Shown here: piece by piece, positions 19,730 through 27,879 of the stretch
How the letters are laid out: each line of letters opens with the position of its first letter
Numbering within the stretch: the stretch's first letter is position 1
Source of the DNA: Solirubrobacter sp035555675
GTDB taxonomy: Bacteria; Actinomycetota; Thermoleophilia; Solirubrobacterales; Solirubrobacteraceae
DNA length: 64,000 bases
Direction: 5' to 3'
Assembly: GCA_035555675.1 (NCBI GenBank)
Contig: DATMGH010000184.1
Span: forward strand, 1 to 64,000
Made by a program: the position numbers and the translations under genes
The notes under the pieces: generated by a model
What the model saw: only the letters and a program-made list of their open reading frames with translations
Told to the model about the DNA's origin: nothing
The model's database searches: none

Positions 19730-20901
19730 CAGCGCTCCAGCGTCCGCACCGCGGCGCGCACGGCGGCGCCTGGATCGGGCACGGCGTGGCCCTGCTCGGC
19801 CAGCAGCGCTTCGAGCAGCCCGAGCAGCGCGGCGATGAACAGCGGCTGGGCGGAGTGGCTCATCAGCCCGATCCGCCAGGTCGGCTCCGAGCGCGGCCCG
19901 CGGCCGGCCGCGATCTCGATCCGGAACTGCTCGCGCAGCTCATCGCGCACGCGGCGCTCGTCGACGCCGTCCGGCACGCGCACGACCGTCACCGAGGGCA
20001 GGCGCGCCGCCTCGTCCACCAGCACCTGCACCCCGAGCCGGTCGAGACCGGCGACGAGCGCGTCGCGGCGGTTCTCGTGCCGCCGCACGCGGTAGTCCAT
20101 ACGCTGCTCGGCCGCCAGCTGCAGCACCTCGACGAGCGCGTAGAGCAGCGGCGCCGGGTACGTCTCGTAGCGGCGCCCGCCGCGCAGAGCGGCCAGATCG
20201 CGCTCCCAGCTCGCGACCGGCGCCGTCCGCTCCCGGTGGCGCGCGAGCGCGCGCTCGCCGAAGCTGAGCAGCACGAGCCCCGGGTACGCGCTGAGGCCCT
20301 TCTGGCTGCCGGCCCAGCACGCGTCCAGCCCCAGGTCGTCGACCGCCACGTCGACCACGCCGGTCGTCGAGCACAGGTCGGCCGCCACCAGCGCGCCGTG
20401 CTCGTGCGCGAGCGCGGCCAGCTCGCCCAGTGGCTGCAGGACACCCGTCGACGCGTCGCCGTGGGCGACGGCCACCACCCGCGGGCGCTCGCGCTCCAGC
20501 GCGGCGCGCAGCGCGCCGGGATCGACCACCGCGCCCCACGGCGCCTCGACCGGCCGCACGTCCGCGCCGGCCCGCTCGGCCGCCGCCGCGATCCGCCGCC
20601 CGGCGTCGCCGGTGACGACCACGAGTACGGGGTCGCCGGGCTCCACCAGGTTCAGCACGACCGTCTCCAGGCCCGCCTCCTCGCCGCCGGGCAGGATCAG
20701 CGTGTCCCGGTTCGCGGTGCGCCACAGCTCGCGCAGGAGCGCGCGGGCCTCCTCGACGACGGCCGCAAACACCGGATCGCCGGCGCCCTGCAGCGTGCCG
20801 AGCAGGCCCTGCCGCGCGCGCGGCGAGGGGTTCGACAGCTCCGGCGTCAGGAGCGTCCGCTCGACCGGGTTCAGGCGCTTGAAGGCGGTCGCCGGGCTCA
20901 T
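19729..20901 (-). CDS. Class V PLP-dependent aminotransferase (alanine-glyoxylate/serine-pyruvate type)
   Basis: A 390-residue fold-type I PLP enzyme. The N-terminal segment LNPVERTLLTPELSNPSPRA is typical of the alanine-glyoxylate/serine-pyruvate group, and the PLP lysine is in CWAGSQKGLSAYPG near 190-203, with Asp in AADLCSTTGV upstream. The same family includes ureidoglycine-glyoxylate and pyridoxamine-pyruvate aminotransferases, both plausible next to NicX-like and urease-like genes, but the sequence does not choose between them. It overlaps nicX-like gene 2 by 4 bp. Confidence 0.85.
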
Positions 20902-21938
20902 GCCGGTTGCGCCACCTTGTGCCGCAGCTCGTCGAGCACGAACTCGCCGTCGGCGACGATCGGCGTCCCGTCGAGCGCGATGTCGTTGTGCAGGCAGTCG
21001 AAGTCCATGTGCGCGGGCACGTCGTTGACGCCGCCGAGGAACGACGTGTCGCGCCCGAACGCGATCTGCATCACGCCGTAGAAGGACTCCGTGTCGTCGG
21101 TCCCGCCGTAGCCCTTGCGCGACAGCCGGTCCCACAGCGCACGGTGGTCGCAGCCCCAGCCGACGTGCGAGACGTGGTAGGCGCGCTCGTCGTGCCACTG
21201 CTCGAACCACTGGCGCAGCATCGCCGCGTCGAGCCCGCCCTCGATCGCCGTGATCGCGCCGTTCTCGACCGTGACCTCGACCCGGCTCGTCGCGTAGCGA
21301 GCCATGCTCAGCATGATGTCGCCGGGCTGCAGGACGATCGTGCCGTTGGTGCCCTCGCGGTTGGCGCCGACGACGACCAGGCCCATCGGCCAGTGGTCCC
21401 ACATGCCCGGCTGGTCGGCGATGCCCCAGAGCCCGAACGCCGTGCGCCCGGCCTTGCTGACCGTGATGTCGGTGCCCGCGGTGGACGTGATCTGAAACGT
21501 CTCGGCCGCAGCCACGAGCGCTTCCGAGCGCCGTGCGCGATCGCGCACGACCGTGTCCGGCGGCATCCGGAACAGCACGTCCTCGGGCTCGGTGACGCGC
21601 AGGATCCGCGTTCGGGCCTTCAGCGCCTCGGTGCGCAGCGGGCGGTAGATCGTCGTCGTGTACGACGCCAGGTCGATGACCATGTCGGCGCCCTTGAAGG
21701 CGTCCAGGATCACGCCCTGCTCAACCGGCGGGCAGTTCGAGGGGACCACGAGCTGGAACGAGACCGCGCCGAGGTCCTGGGCCGCGGTGACGAACGCCGA
21801 GGCGTAGTGCGGCGGGCTGAGCGTGTCGGCGTAGACCAGCACGGTCTCGCCGTCGTGCACCTGGCACGCCTCCAGCACGCTGCGGAACAGGGCGAGCATG
21901 TCGGTCGCGGCGGACGGCGTAGGTCGATATTCCCACAT
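20898..21938 (-). CDS. NicX-like protein 2 (2,5-dihydroxypyridine dioxygenase family)
   Basis: A 346-residue paralog of the other two NicX-like proteins but the most divergent of them. The predicted iron ligands are kept: His258 in VSHVGWGCDHR, and His310 and Asp312 in AHMDFDC. Family motifs TSTAGTDIT near 151 and PGMWDHWPMGL near 177 are present; the latter is nearer to true NicX (PGRWDHWPSG) than in the paralogs. It is first in the operon nicX2-aminotransferase-dppD-dppF-nicX1. A ring-opening dioxygenase on an N-heterocycle is inferred from the family and not shown. Confidence 0.82.
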   Translation of the reverse strand: MWEYRPTPSAATDMLALFRSVLEACQVHDGETVLVYADTLSPPHYASAFVTAAQDLGAVSFQLVVPSNCPPVEQGVILDAFKGADMVIDLASYTTTIYRPLRTEALKARTRILRVTEPEDVLFRMPPDTVVRDRARRSEALVAAAETFQITSTAGTDITVSKAGRTAFGLWGIADQPGMWDHWPMGLVVVGANREGTNGTIVLQPGDIMLSMARYATSRVEVTVENGAITAIEGGLDAAMLRQWFEQWHDERAYHVSHVGWGCDHRALWDRLSRKGYGGTDDTESFYGVMQIAFGRDTSFLGGVNDVPAHMDFDCLHNDIALDGTPIVADGEFVLDELRHKVAQPA

Positions 21939-21966
21939 TGATTATCTTCCCTGTATTGTTTTAGAT
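21938..21966 (+). promoter_or_regulatory. Predicted promoter of the cupin gene
   Basis: TTGATT (21938-21943) and TTAGAT (21961-21966) are spaced by 17 bases within an AT-rich island of 57 bp between the divergent nicX2 and cupin starts. No CCGGT-N3-ACCGG or CTACCAA site is present, so control differs from the other two regulons. The element abuts the nicX2 start codon. Confidence 0.5.
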
Positions 21967-21995
21967 GAAGCCAATCGAAGGAGCTGGAGCCCGAG

Positions 21996-22346
21996 ATGCC
22001 GTTCAAGGCGCTGCACGAGAGCGAGATCGAGTCGGAGCGGGAAGGGCGGGTGAAGCGGATCCGCACCGCGCTCGGCGTCACCGCGTTCGGCATCAACCAG
22101 ATGACGTTCGGGCCCGGCGGGTCGGGCAGCGTGCACGACGAGTCGGCGACCGGCCAGGAGGAGGTCTACCTCGTGCTCGCGGGTGGCGGGACGCTGGCGG
22201 TCGACGGCCAGGAGGTGCCGCTGCGCCCGGGCAGCTACGTCTTCGTGCCGCCGGGCACCGAGCGCCAAGTGCGCGCCGGAGACGACGGGCTGACGTTCGT
22301 CTGCGTCGGGTCCCCGCCCGGCCGCGGCTATGTGCCCCGCCGCTAG
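21996..22346 (+). CDS. Small single-domain cupin protein
   Basis: A 116-residue single cupin barrel. Motif 1 is recognisable (SVHDESATGQEEVYLVLAGG, about 45-64) and motif 2 as RPGSYVFVPPGTERQVRAG (about 76-94). The second metal-binding His of motif 2 is replaced by Arg, so the metal site may be incomplete. Small cupins act as isomerases, dioxygenases or sensors. It stands alone on the plus strand between two minus-strand catabolic operons, with GGAG about 10 bases before the ATG. The function is unknown. Confidence 0.78.
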   Translation: MPFKALHESEIESEREGRVKRIRTALGVTAFGINQMTFGPGGSGSVHDESATGQEEVYLVLAGGGTLAVDGQEVPLRPGSYVFVPPGTERQVRAGDDGLTFVCVGSPPGRGYVPRR

Positions 22347-23365
22347 CACGCCGGCACCCGGAACGCCGACAGCACGTCGCCGGCGAAGCGCTCGAGGTGG
22401 AGCCGCTGCTCGGCGACGTCCGCGTTCTTCGGCAGCAGGAAGATGAACTCGGTCACGCCCGCGCGCTCGAGCGCGCGGATGCGGTCGACGCACAGCTGGG
22501 CGTCGCCCACGATCGCGAACGCGTCGGTGCACGCGGCCGTGACGAGCGCCGCCGCCTCCGGGATGCCCTGACGCTGGTAGGCCGCCTTGATCGCCCGCCA
22601 CGTCGCCGCGGGAAGCCCGATCGCCTCCAGCACGTGGTCGGGCGCGCCGCCGATGATGTGCGCCACCATCGGCGCCGTCTCCACGAGCGCGCGCTCGCGG
22701 TCGTCGGTCAGGTAGACCGTGACCCAGCTGCAGACCGCGAGCGCGCGCGGGTCGCGGCCGGCCCGGTGCGCGCCGCGCGCGACCCGGTCGAGCGCGTAGC
22801 CGATGCCGGCCTCGTCGCACAGGCCGCCGATCAGCACGCCGTCGGCGACCGCCCCCGCGGCCGCCAGCACGCGCTCCCCGCGCCCCGCGAGGTAGATCGG
22901 CACGCCGGCGCCCGCGTCGGTCTCGAGCCGCGCGCCCGCCATCTGGTAGTGCGGTCCGTGGTAGTCGACCGGCTCGGCGGTCAGCGCCGCCCGCACCAGC
23001 TCCACCATCTCGCGACAGCGCACCGCGACCGGGCGGTCCTCGAGCGCCAGCGGGTGCAGCAGCTCCTTGACGTTGCCGGCGCCGACCCCGAGCGTGATCC
23101 GGCCCGGGGCGATGTCGGCCAGCGTCGCGACCGCCCGCGCCGCCATCGCCGGATGGCGCGTGTACGGGTTCGTGACGCCGATCCCGAGGTCGATGCGCTC
23201 GGTCGCGAGCGCGATCGCCGCCAGCACGACGTACGGGTCGCGGAAGAACGTCTGATCGGCCAGCCACGCGGAGTCGAAGCCGAGCGCCTCGCCGAGCTGC
23301 ACCAGCTCGACGTGACGGGCGTAGTGCTCCGCCGGGACGTGCCCGAAGCCGAAGCGCAGGCTCAT
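22343..23365 (-). CDS. LLM-class flavin/F420-dependent oxidoreductase
   Basis: A 340-residue bacterial luciferase-like barrel protein: SAWLADQTFFRDPYV near 33-47, ATERIDLGIGVTNPYTRHP near 54-72, and the cofactor-binding segment PGRITLGVGAGN near 87-98. The family includes F420-dependent methylenetetrahydromethanopterin reductase-like enzymes and FMN monooxygenases. It is last in the operon gntR-opine dehydrogenase-M24-MLE-LLM, overlapping the enolase-family gene by 4 bp. It could hydroxylate or reduce the island's substrate, which is inference from position. Confidence 0.85.
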   Translation of the reverse strand: MSLRFGFGHVPAEHYARHVELVQLGEALGFDSAWLADQTFFRDPYVVLAAIALATERIDLGIGVTNPYTRHPAMAARAVATLADIAPGRITLGVGAGNVKELLHPLALEDRPVAVRCREMVELVRAALTAEPVDYHGPHYQMAGARLETDAGAGVPIYLAGRGERVLAAAGAVADGVLIGGLCDEAGIGYALDRVARGAHRAGRDPRALAVCSWVTVYLTDDRERALVETAPMVAHIIGGAPDHVLEAIGLPAATWRAIKAAYQRQGIPEAAALVTAACTDAFAIVGDAQLCVDRIRALERAGVTEFIFLLPKNADVAEQRLHLERFAGDVLSAFRVPAC

Positions 23366-24495
23366 GCCGCCTCGAAGCGCTCGAGGTCGCCTTCGCGATA
23401 CCGCGCCAGCTTGTCCTCGTCGAGCTCGACGCCGAGCCCGGGCCCGCACGGCACGCACAGCGCCCCGTCCTGCATCGTCAGCGGCGTCGCGGCCACCGAG
23501 TCCTTGAGCATGTACTGGCCGTTGAGCTCGCAGCCCAGGTCGATCGACGGGCTCGCCGCGGCCAGGTGCAGGCCGGCCGCCGCTCCCGCGGGGCCTTCCA
23601 GCGCGCCGCCGACGTAGGCGCGCAGCCGGCAGGTCTCGGCGATCTGCGCCATCAGCCGCGACTGGTGGATGCCGCCCGGCCCGATGATGTAGATCGAGAC
23701 GCTGTCGCAGGCGCGGTGGCGGGCCAGCGCCAGGACGTCGGACGGCGTCTCCGCGGTCTCGTCGGCCATGATCGGCACGTCCACGGCCGCGCGCACCTCG
23801 GCCATGCCCTCGAGGTCCTCGCGGTGCACCGGCTGCTCGACGAAGCCGGGCTCGGCGTCCTCCATGCGGCGGATCACCCGGATCGCGGTCTTGGCGTCGT
23901 AGGCCTGGTTGGCGTCCGCGCGCACGTCGACCTCATCGCCGACCGCGCGGCGCACCGCGAGCACGACGTCGGCGTCCACCAGCGGCTCCGGCCGGCCGAT
24001 CTTGACCTTGAGGATCCGCCAGCCGCGCTCGACCATCTCGTGCGCCTCCTTGACCACCGCCGCCTCGTCGACGATCGGCAGCGACCAGCTGAGCGGCACG
24101 CGGTCGCGCACGCGCCCGCCGAGCAGGTTGTAGACCGGCGTCCCCAGCTCCTTGCCCGCCAGGTCGTAGGCGGCCATCACGATCGCGCCCTTCGCCCGCA
24201 GGTTGCCCGGCACGGCGCGGCCGAGCGCGACCGAGAGCGCCTCGCGGTCGAGCGTGTCCGCGCCCAGCGTGGCCGGCATCAGCTTGTGGCGCAGGACGGC
24301 GCGCACGGTCGCGGGCGTCTCGCCGCGCTGCGAGTGCCCGACCATGTGCGGCGCCTCGCCGTGTCCGGCGGTGCCGTCCTCCCCGATCAGCTTCACGACC
24401 ACGTTCTCCTGGAACGACGTCGTCCCGATCGCCATCTGGTGCAGCCGCACGACCGGGATGCGCGTCGACTGGATCTCGGCGGCGACGATCCTCAT
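23362..24495 (-). CDS. Mandelate racemase/muconate lactonizing enzyme-family protein (enolase superfamily)
   Basis: A 377-residue enolase-superfamily protein. The KxK of the MLE/dipeptide epimerase subgroup is in ILKVKIGRP near 155-163; metal ligands are Asp in VRADANQAYD, Glu in GFVEQPV and Asp in IMADETAE. The capping domain is residues 1-125. Subgroup members cycloisomerise muconates, dehydrate o-succinylbenzoate precursors or epimerise dipeptides. Given the peptide-type transporter and M24 neighbours, a dipeptide or amino-acid derivative racemase/epimerase is plausible. It overlaps its neighbours by 4 bp each. Confidence 0.87.
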   Translation of the reverse strand: MRIVAAEIQSTRIPVVRLHQMAIGTTSFQENVVVKLIGEDGTAGHGEAPHMVGHSQRGETPATVRAVLRHKLMPATLGADTLDREALSVALGRAVPGNLRAKGAIVMAAYDLAGKELGTPVYNLLGGRVRDRVPLSWSLPIVDEAAVVKEAHEMVERGWRILKVKIGRPEPLVDADVVLAVRRAVGDEVDVRADANQAYDAKTAIRVIRRMEDAEPGFVEQPVHREDLEGMAEVRAAVDVPIMADETAETPSDVLALARHRACDSVSIYIIGPGGIHQSRLMAQIAETCRLRAYVGGALEGPAGAAAGLHLAAASPSIDLGCELNGQYMLKDSVAATPLTMQDGALCVPCGPGLGVELDEDKLARYREGDLERFEAA

Positions 24496-25694
24496 GCGAT
24501 CCAGAGCTCGTCGGTGAACGGGGTGAGCAGCTCGGTGCCGGTCTCGGTCACGAGCAGGATCTGCTCCATCGCGAAGTTGCCGATCGCGCACTCGGGCAGG
24601 TCGGAGAAGATCGGCTCGACCGTCAGCACCATCCCGGGCTCGATCGTCGTCTCGCCGCCGAGCGCCAGCGACGGCGGCTCGTGCACGTCGAGCCCGAGCC
24701 CGTGCCCGACGCGCTCCAGCGACGGGACGTACTCGCCGAGCCCGGCCTCCAGGAGCGACTCGTAGGCCGCCTGGCACGGATCGTTGACCGCGGCGCCGGG
24801 CTGGACCGCGGCCATGCCGGCGCGCTGCGCCGCCAGGTCCGCGTCGAACAGCCGGCGCTGCTCGGCGGTCGGCTCGCCGATGCAGGCCATGCGCATCATG
24901 TCGCACCAGTAGTCCTTCAGCTGGGCGCCGCCGTCGACGACCACCAGGTCGCCCGGCTCGATCGGCTTGTCGAACGGCGGGACGTTCATCATCCCGTACT
25001 TCAGGCGCCCGGAGCGGATGCCGATGAAGCCGGGCTTGAAGGTCGTGCGGCGCGCCATCTCGGCGTAGATGAGGCCCGCGAGCTCGCGCTCGGTCATGCC
25101 CGCCTGCAGCGCCTCGAAGCCGACCTCGAACGCGTCGCACGTGTCCTGGCAGACCTGCCGGAGGACCTCGATCTCGGCCGGCGACTTGATCATGCGCAGC
25201 GCCCAGACCGCCGGCGCCGCGTCGGACAACTCGGCGTCGCCGAGCTCGGCCTTGAGCCGGTCGTAGTCGTCCTGGCTCATGCCCATGCGGGTGCCGTAGC
25301 CGAGCTCGAGCCCCAGCCGCGGCGTCCCCGGCGCCTTCTGGCGGATCACGTCCGCGATCGCCGACACCGGGTCGCTCGGGATGCCGGAGACCTTGAAGTT
25401 GCCCCACAGGCGCACGTCCTGGACCCACGAGGTCACCTGCGCGACCTGTGCGAGCGACTCCGCGATCACGAGCACGGGTCCGCTTCCGTCCGCCGGCAGG
25501 ATGCAGCCGACGGGACGGTGCTTGGAATCCCAGCCGACGGTCTCCAGCCCGGAGAAGTAGACGACGTTCTCCTTGGTCGTCACGAGGATCGCGTCGAGCT
25601 CGCGCGCCTCCATCTCCACGCAGAGCCGCCGGTAGCGGGACTCGTACTCGGTTCGTTCGAACGCCGCGTACGCGGCCTGCACAGCAACATCCAT
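24492..25694 (-). CDS. M24-family metallopeptidase/creatinase-like protein 1
   Basis: A 400-residue pita-bread protein: a creatinase N-terminal domain (residues 10-160, ILVTTKENVVYFSG) and an M24 catalytic domain. The dinuclear metal ligands appear complete: Asp in VVVDGGAQLKDYWCDMMR (two Asp), His in VGHGLGLDVHE, Glu in LTVEPIFSD and Glu in AMEQILLV. A creatinase would not need metals, so an Xaa-Pro-type peptidase (prolidase-like) is favoured. It may hydrolyse the imported peptide-like substrate. It lies between the enolase-family gene (4-bp overlap) and the opine dehydrogenase gene (19 bp gap). Confidence 0.87.
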   Translation of the reverse strand: MDVAVQAAYAAFERTEYESRYRRLCVEMEARELDAILVTTKENVVYFSGLETVGWDSKHRPVGCILPADGSGPVLVIAESLAQVAQVTSWVQDVRLWGNFKVSGIPSDPVSAIADVIRQKAPGTPRLGLELGYGTRMGMSQDDYDRLKAELGDAELSDAAPAVWALRMIKSPAEIEVLRQVCQDTCDAFEVGFEALQAGMTERELAGLIYAEMARRTTFKPGFIGIRSGRLKYGMMNVPPFDKPIEPGDLVVVDGGAQLKDYWCDMMRMACIGEPTAEQRRLFDADLAAQRAGMAAVQPGAAVNDPCQAAYESLLEAGLGEYVPSLERVGHGLGLDVHEPPSLALGGETTIEPGMVLTVEPIFSDLPECAIGNFAMEQILLVTETGTELLTPFTDELWIA

Positions 25695-25713
25695 GGATCC
25701 CTCCCGACCGGGT

Positions 25714-26835
25714 CTACACGCGGCGGCGCAGCGCCGCCCGCGCGCGCGGACCCCCGTGGAACAGGTAGTGGCGGATCTCGGCCGCCGACATTCCGGCGAG
25801 TCCGAGCGTCTCAGTCGTGCGTCCCCCGGCGACGAAGTCGCTCCGTTCGAGGACGCTCAGCAAGGTGTTGACGGCGTCGCAGGCCGGCATCGGAACGCCG
25901 AGCTGGCGGCCGAGCGAGGACAGCATCACGGTGCCGTAGGGCGTGTCCTCGTCGATGTAGCGCGGCCAGATGCGGTCGCGGTAGCCGCGCGGGGTGCCCT
26001 CGTCGCCGAAGGGCTCGCCGCGCTCGCGGTAGATGTGCGGGCCGGAGCCGGCCTCGCGGTAGAGATCGTCGATCGAGATCGGCTCGAGGCCGAGCGCCGT
26101 GGCGAGGGCCATCTTCTCGCGGTCGATCGCGTCCAGGCAGCGCAGGACGCCGTCCGTCATGCCCTCGTTCATGATCGAGAGCGTCCCGTCCGAGCGCTCG
26201 ACGGCGGCGTAGTTGAGCAGCATCGGCGCCGGGTGGATGAGGAAGTTCACGTTGTGGATCCCGGTGTCGAGCACGTTCGGCGACTCGCGCCAGCGGATCA
26301 GGTCGCCGACCGCGGCGTAGAGGCGCTCGTTGTTGCAGGCCGGGAACGCCGCCATCCGGATCGCGGAGTCGAGCCGGATCCGCACGCGGCCGGCGGGGGT
26401 CACGCGAGCCGACTGCGGCAGCGTCACGGTCTCGCCGAGCAGGATCTCGTCGTGGACGTCGCGGCCGTGTGCGGCGAGCACCTGCGCGACCTCGAGCGAG
26501 CCCGCCGAGCCCGGCGCCAGCACCAGCGCGGCGCCCGGCTCCAGATGCGGCGCGGCCAGCTCGGCGAGCGGCCGCTGACCGTAGGCGGGAACGCAGCAGA
26601 GCGCGAGCTCGGCGCCGGACAGCGCCTCCGCGACGTCGGTGGTGATCGTCGGGATCGCCGCGAAGCCGTCCCCCAGGTCGCCCTCGATCTCGACGCCGCC
26701 GGCTTCGCGCAGCCCGGCGATCCGGCCCGGGGTGCGGTTGTACAGGCGCACGTCGTGGCCGCGCCGGGCCAGCACGGCGGCGGCCGCGATGCCGCCGGCA
26801 CCGGCGCCGAGGATGGCGACGCTGCGGCCACTCAC
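25714..26835 (-). CDS. NAD/NADP octopine/nopaline dehydrogenase-family protein
   Basis: A 373-residue opine dehydrogenase-like protein: an N-terminal Rossmann domain (VAILGAGAGGIAAAAVLARRGH, residues 5-27) and a helical C-terminal octopine dehydrogenase domain (about 180-370) with TGIHNVNFLIHPAPMLLN near 197-214, where the conserved His-Asn lie. The family reductively couples, or oxidatively splits, amino acids with keto acids. In a catabolic operon with transport genes, oxidative cleavage of an opine-like secondary amine is a reasonable inference. It overlaps the gntR gene by 4 bp. Confidence 0.85.
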   Translation of the reverse strand: MSGRSVAILGAGAGGIAAAAVLARRGHDVRLYNRTPGRIAGLREAGGVEIEGDLGDGFAAIPTITTDVAEALSGAELALCCVPAYGQRPLAELAAPHLEPGAALVLAPGSAGSLEVAQVLAAHGRDVHDEILLGETVTLPQSARVTPAGRVRIRLDSAIRMAAFPACNNERLYAAVGDLIRWRESPNVLDTGIHNVNFLIHPAPMLLNYAAVERSDGTLSIMNEGMTDGVLRCLDAIDREKMALATALGLEPISIDDLYREAGSGPHIYRERGEPFGDEGTPRGYRDRIWPRYIDEDTPYGTVMLSSLGRQLGVPMPACDAVNTLLSVLERSDFVAGGRTTETLGLAGMSAAEIRHYLFHGGPRARAALRRRV

Positions 26836-27602
26836 GGCGCCGCCTCCGCGCCGGTGAGCGGACCGTCGGCGTCGCCGGCGGTCTCGCGGAGGATCTCACC
26901 GCGCGCGCTGTCGGCGTGGGCCAGTGCGGCGCGCGCGGCGCGCGCGGGGTCGCGCGCTTCGATCGCCGCCAGCAGCTCGCGATGCTCGCCCAGCGAGCGC
27001 TCGATCGTCGGCTGCGCAGCGAGCGTCGAGCGGTGCGTGGCCTTCATGGCCTCGTGGATCTGCTTGACGAACGAGACCAGCACGGGGTTTCCAGCGCAGA
27101 CCGCGATGCGGTAGTGAAAGACCTTGTCCCAATGGATGATGTCCGGCACGTAGCGGCGCTCGCACTGCTGCTCGAAGCACTCGTGCGCGAGCCGCAGCTC
27201 GGCCAGGTCGGCCTCGCCCGCGCGCTGCGCCGCCAGCTCGGCGGCGCGCACGTTGAGGCAGTCGGCCACTTCGCTCATCGCCAGCGCCCGCTCACGGTCG
27301 CCGACCATCCACGCCTGCCACTGTGAGTCCACGCCCCACTCGGGCGTACCTGTCACAAATGTCCCGCGGCTGGGGTACACGCGCAGCAGCCCGCGGCTCT
27401 TGAGCCGGCTGATCGCTTCACGCACCACTGGACGACTTACACCGAGCCGTTGCATCAGCGTCCGTTCACCCGGCAGCCGTGAGCCGACCGAGAGGTCGCC
27501 TTTGACGATCATCTCCTCCAAGGCAGCCTCGATCCGGTCCACGAGCGGCGCCCCGTCATCGGGCGGCTGCGGTACGGGCGTGGGATGACTCGGCATCGGC
27601 AT
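26832..27602 (-). CDS. GntR-family (FadR/FCD) transcriptional regulator
   Basis: A 256-residue regulator: a winged helix at about 20-90 (SRLPGERTLMQRLGVSRPVVREAI, SRGTFVTG) and an all-helical FCD ligand domain at 105-245 with metal-binding candidates in IHWDKVFHYRIAVCAGN and SLGEHRELLAAI. FCD regulators respond to organic acids or similar pathway intermediates. Two identical CCGGTCTTACCGG sites, of the GGT-N3-ACC type this subfamily binds, lie in its own promoter and in the divergent nicX3 promoter, so it should control both operons. It is first in the minus-strand operon. Confidence 0.9.
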   Translation of the reverse strand: MPMPSHPTPVPQPPDDGAPLVDRIEAALEEMIVKGDLSVGSRLPGERTLMQRLGVSRPVVREAISRLKSRGLLRVYPSRGTFVTGTPEWGVDSQWQAWMVGDRERALAMSEVADCLNVRAAELAAQRAGEADLAELRLAHECFEQQCERRYVPDIIHWDKVFHYRIAVCAGNPVLVSFVKQIHEAMKATHRSTLAAQPTIERSLGEHRELLAAIEARDPARAARAALAHADSARGEILRETAGDADGPLTGAEAAP

Positions 27603-27623
27603 GACGTGATGACCACCTTTCTC

Positions 27624-27652
27624 AACATACGACCGGTCTTACCGGCTGTCAA
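27624..27652 (-). promoter_or_regulatory. gntR operon promoter with embedded GntR operator 1
   Basis: On the minus strand TTGACA (27652-27647) and TATGTT (27629-27624) are separated by 17 bases. The palindrome CCGGT-CTT-ACCGG (27633-27645) fills the spacer. The GGT-N3-ACC core matches the FadR-type GntR consensus, predicting autoregulation by steric block of RNA polymerase. Confidence 0.75.
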
Positions 27653-27722
27653 CAGCTTCTGGGGAACTTTGGCCCGCCAATACAGCGTAGTGGCGCCCAT
27701 CGGACGTTCGAGCTCGGCGCTC

Positions 27723-27751
27723 TTGACAGACCGGTCTTACCGGCTTAGCAT
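27723..27751 (+). promoter_or_regulatory. nicX3-transporter operon promoter with embedded GntR operator 2
   Basis: TTGACA (27723-27728) and TAGCAT (27746-27751) are 17 bases apart, with an identical CCGGTCTTACCGG at 27731-27743 in the spacer. The two operators start exactly 98 bp apart. The predicted transcript has a leader of about 120 bases before the TTG start at 27880. Confidence 0.78.
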
Positions 27752-27879
27752 CGTCGGCGGCGAGATCCCCGGAGGGCGCAGGGCCCTCACCTGAACGCAC
27801 CGTGCACCCCGCGGTGAAGACCGGATCACGCCCACAGGTCACCGAGCTGTCACTCCGCCTGTACAAGGAGGGTTCACCG

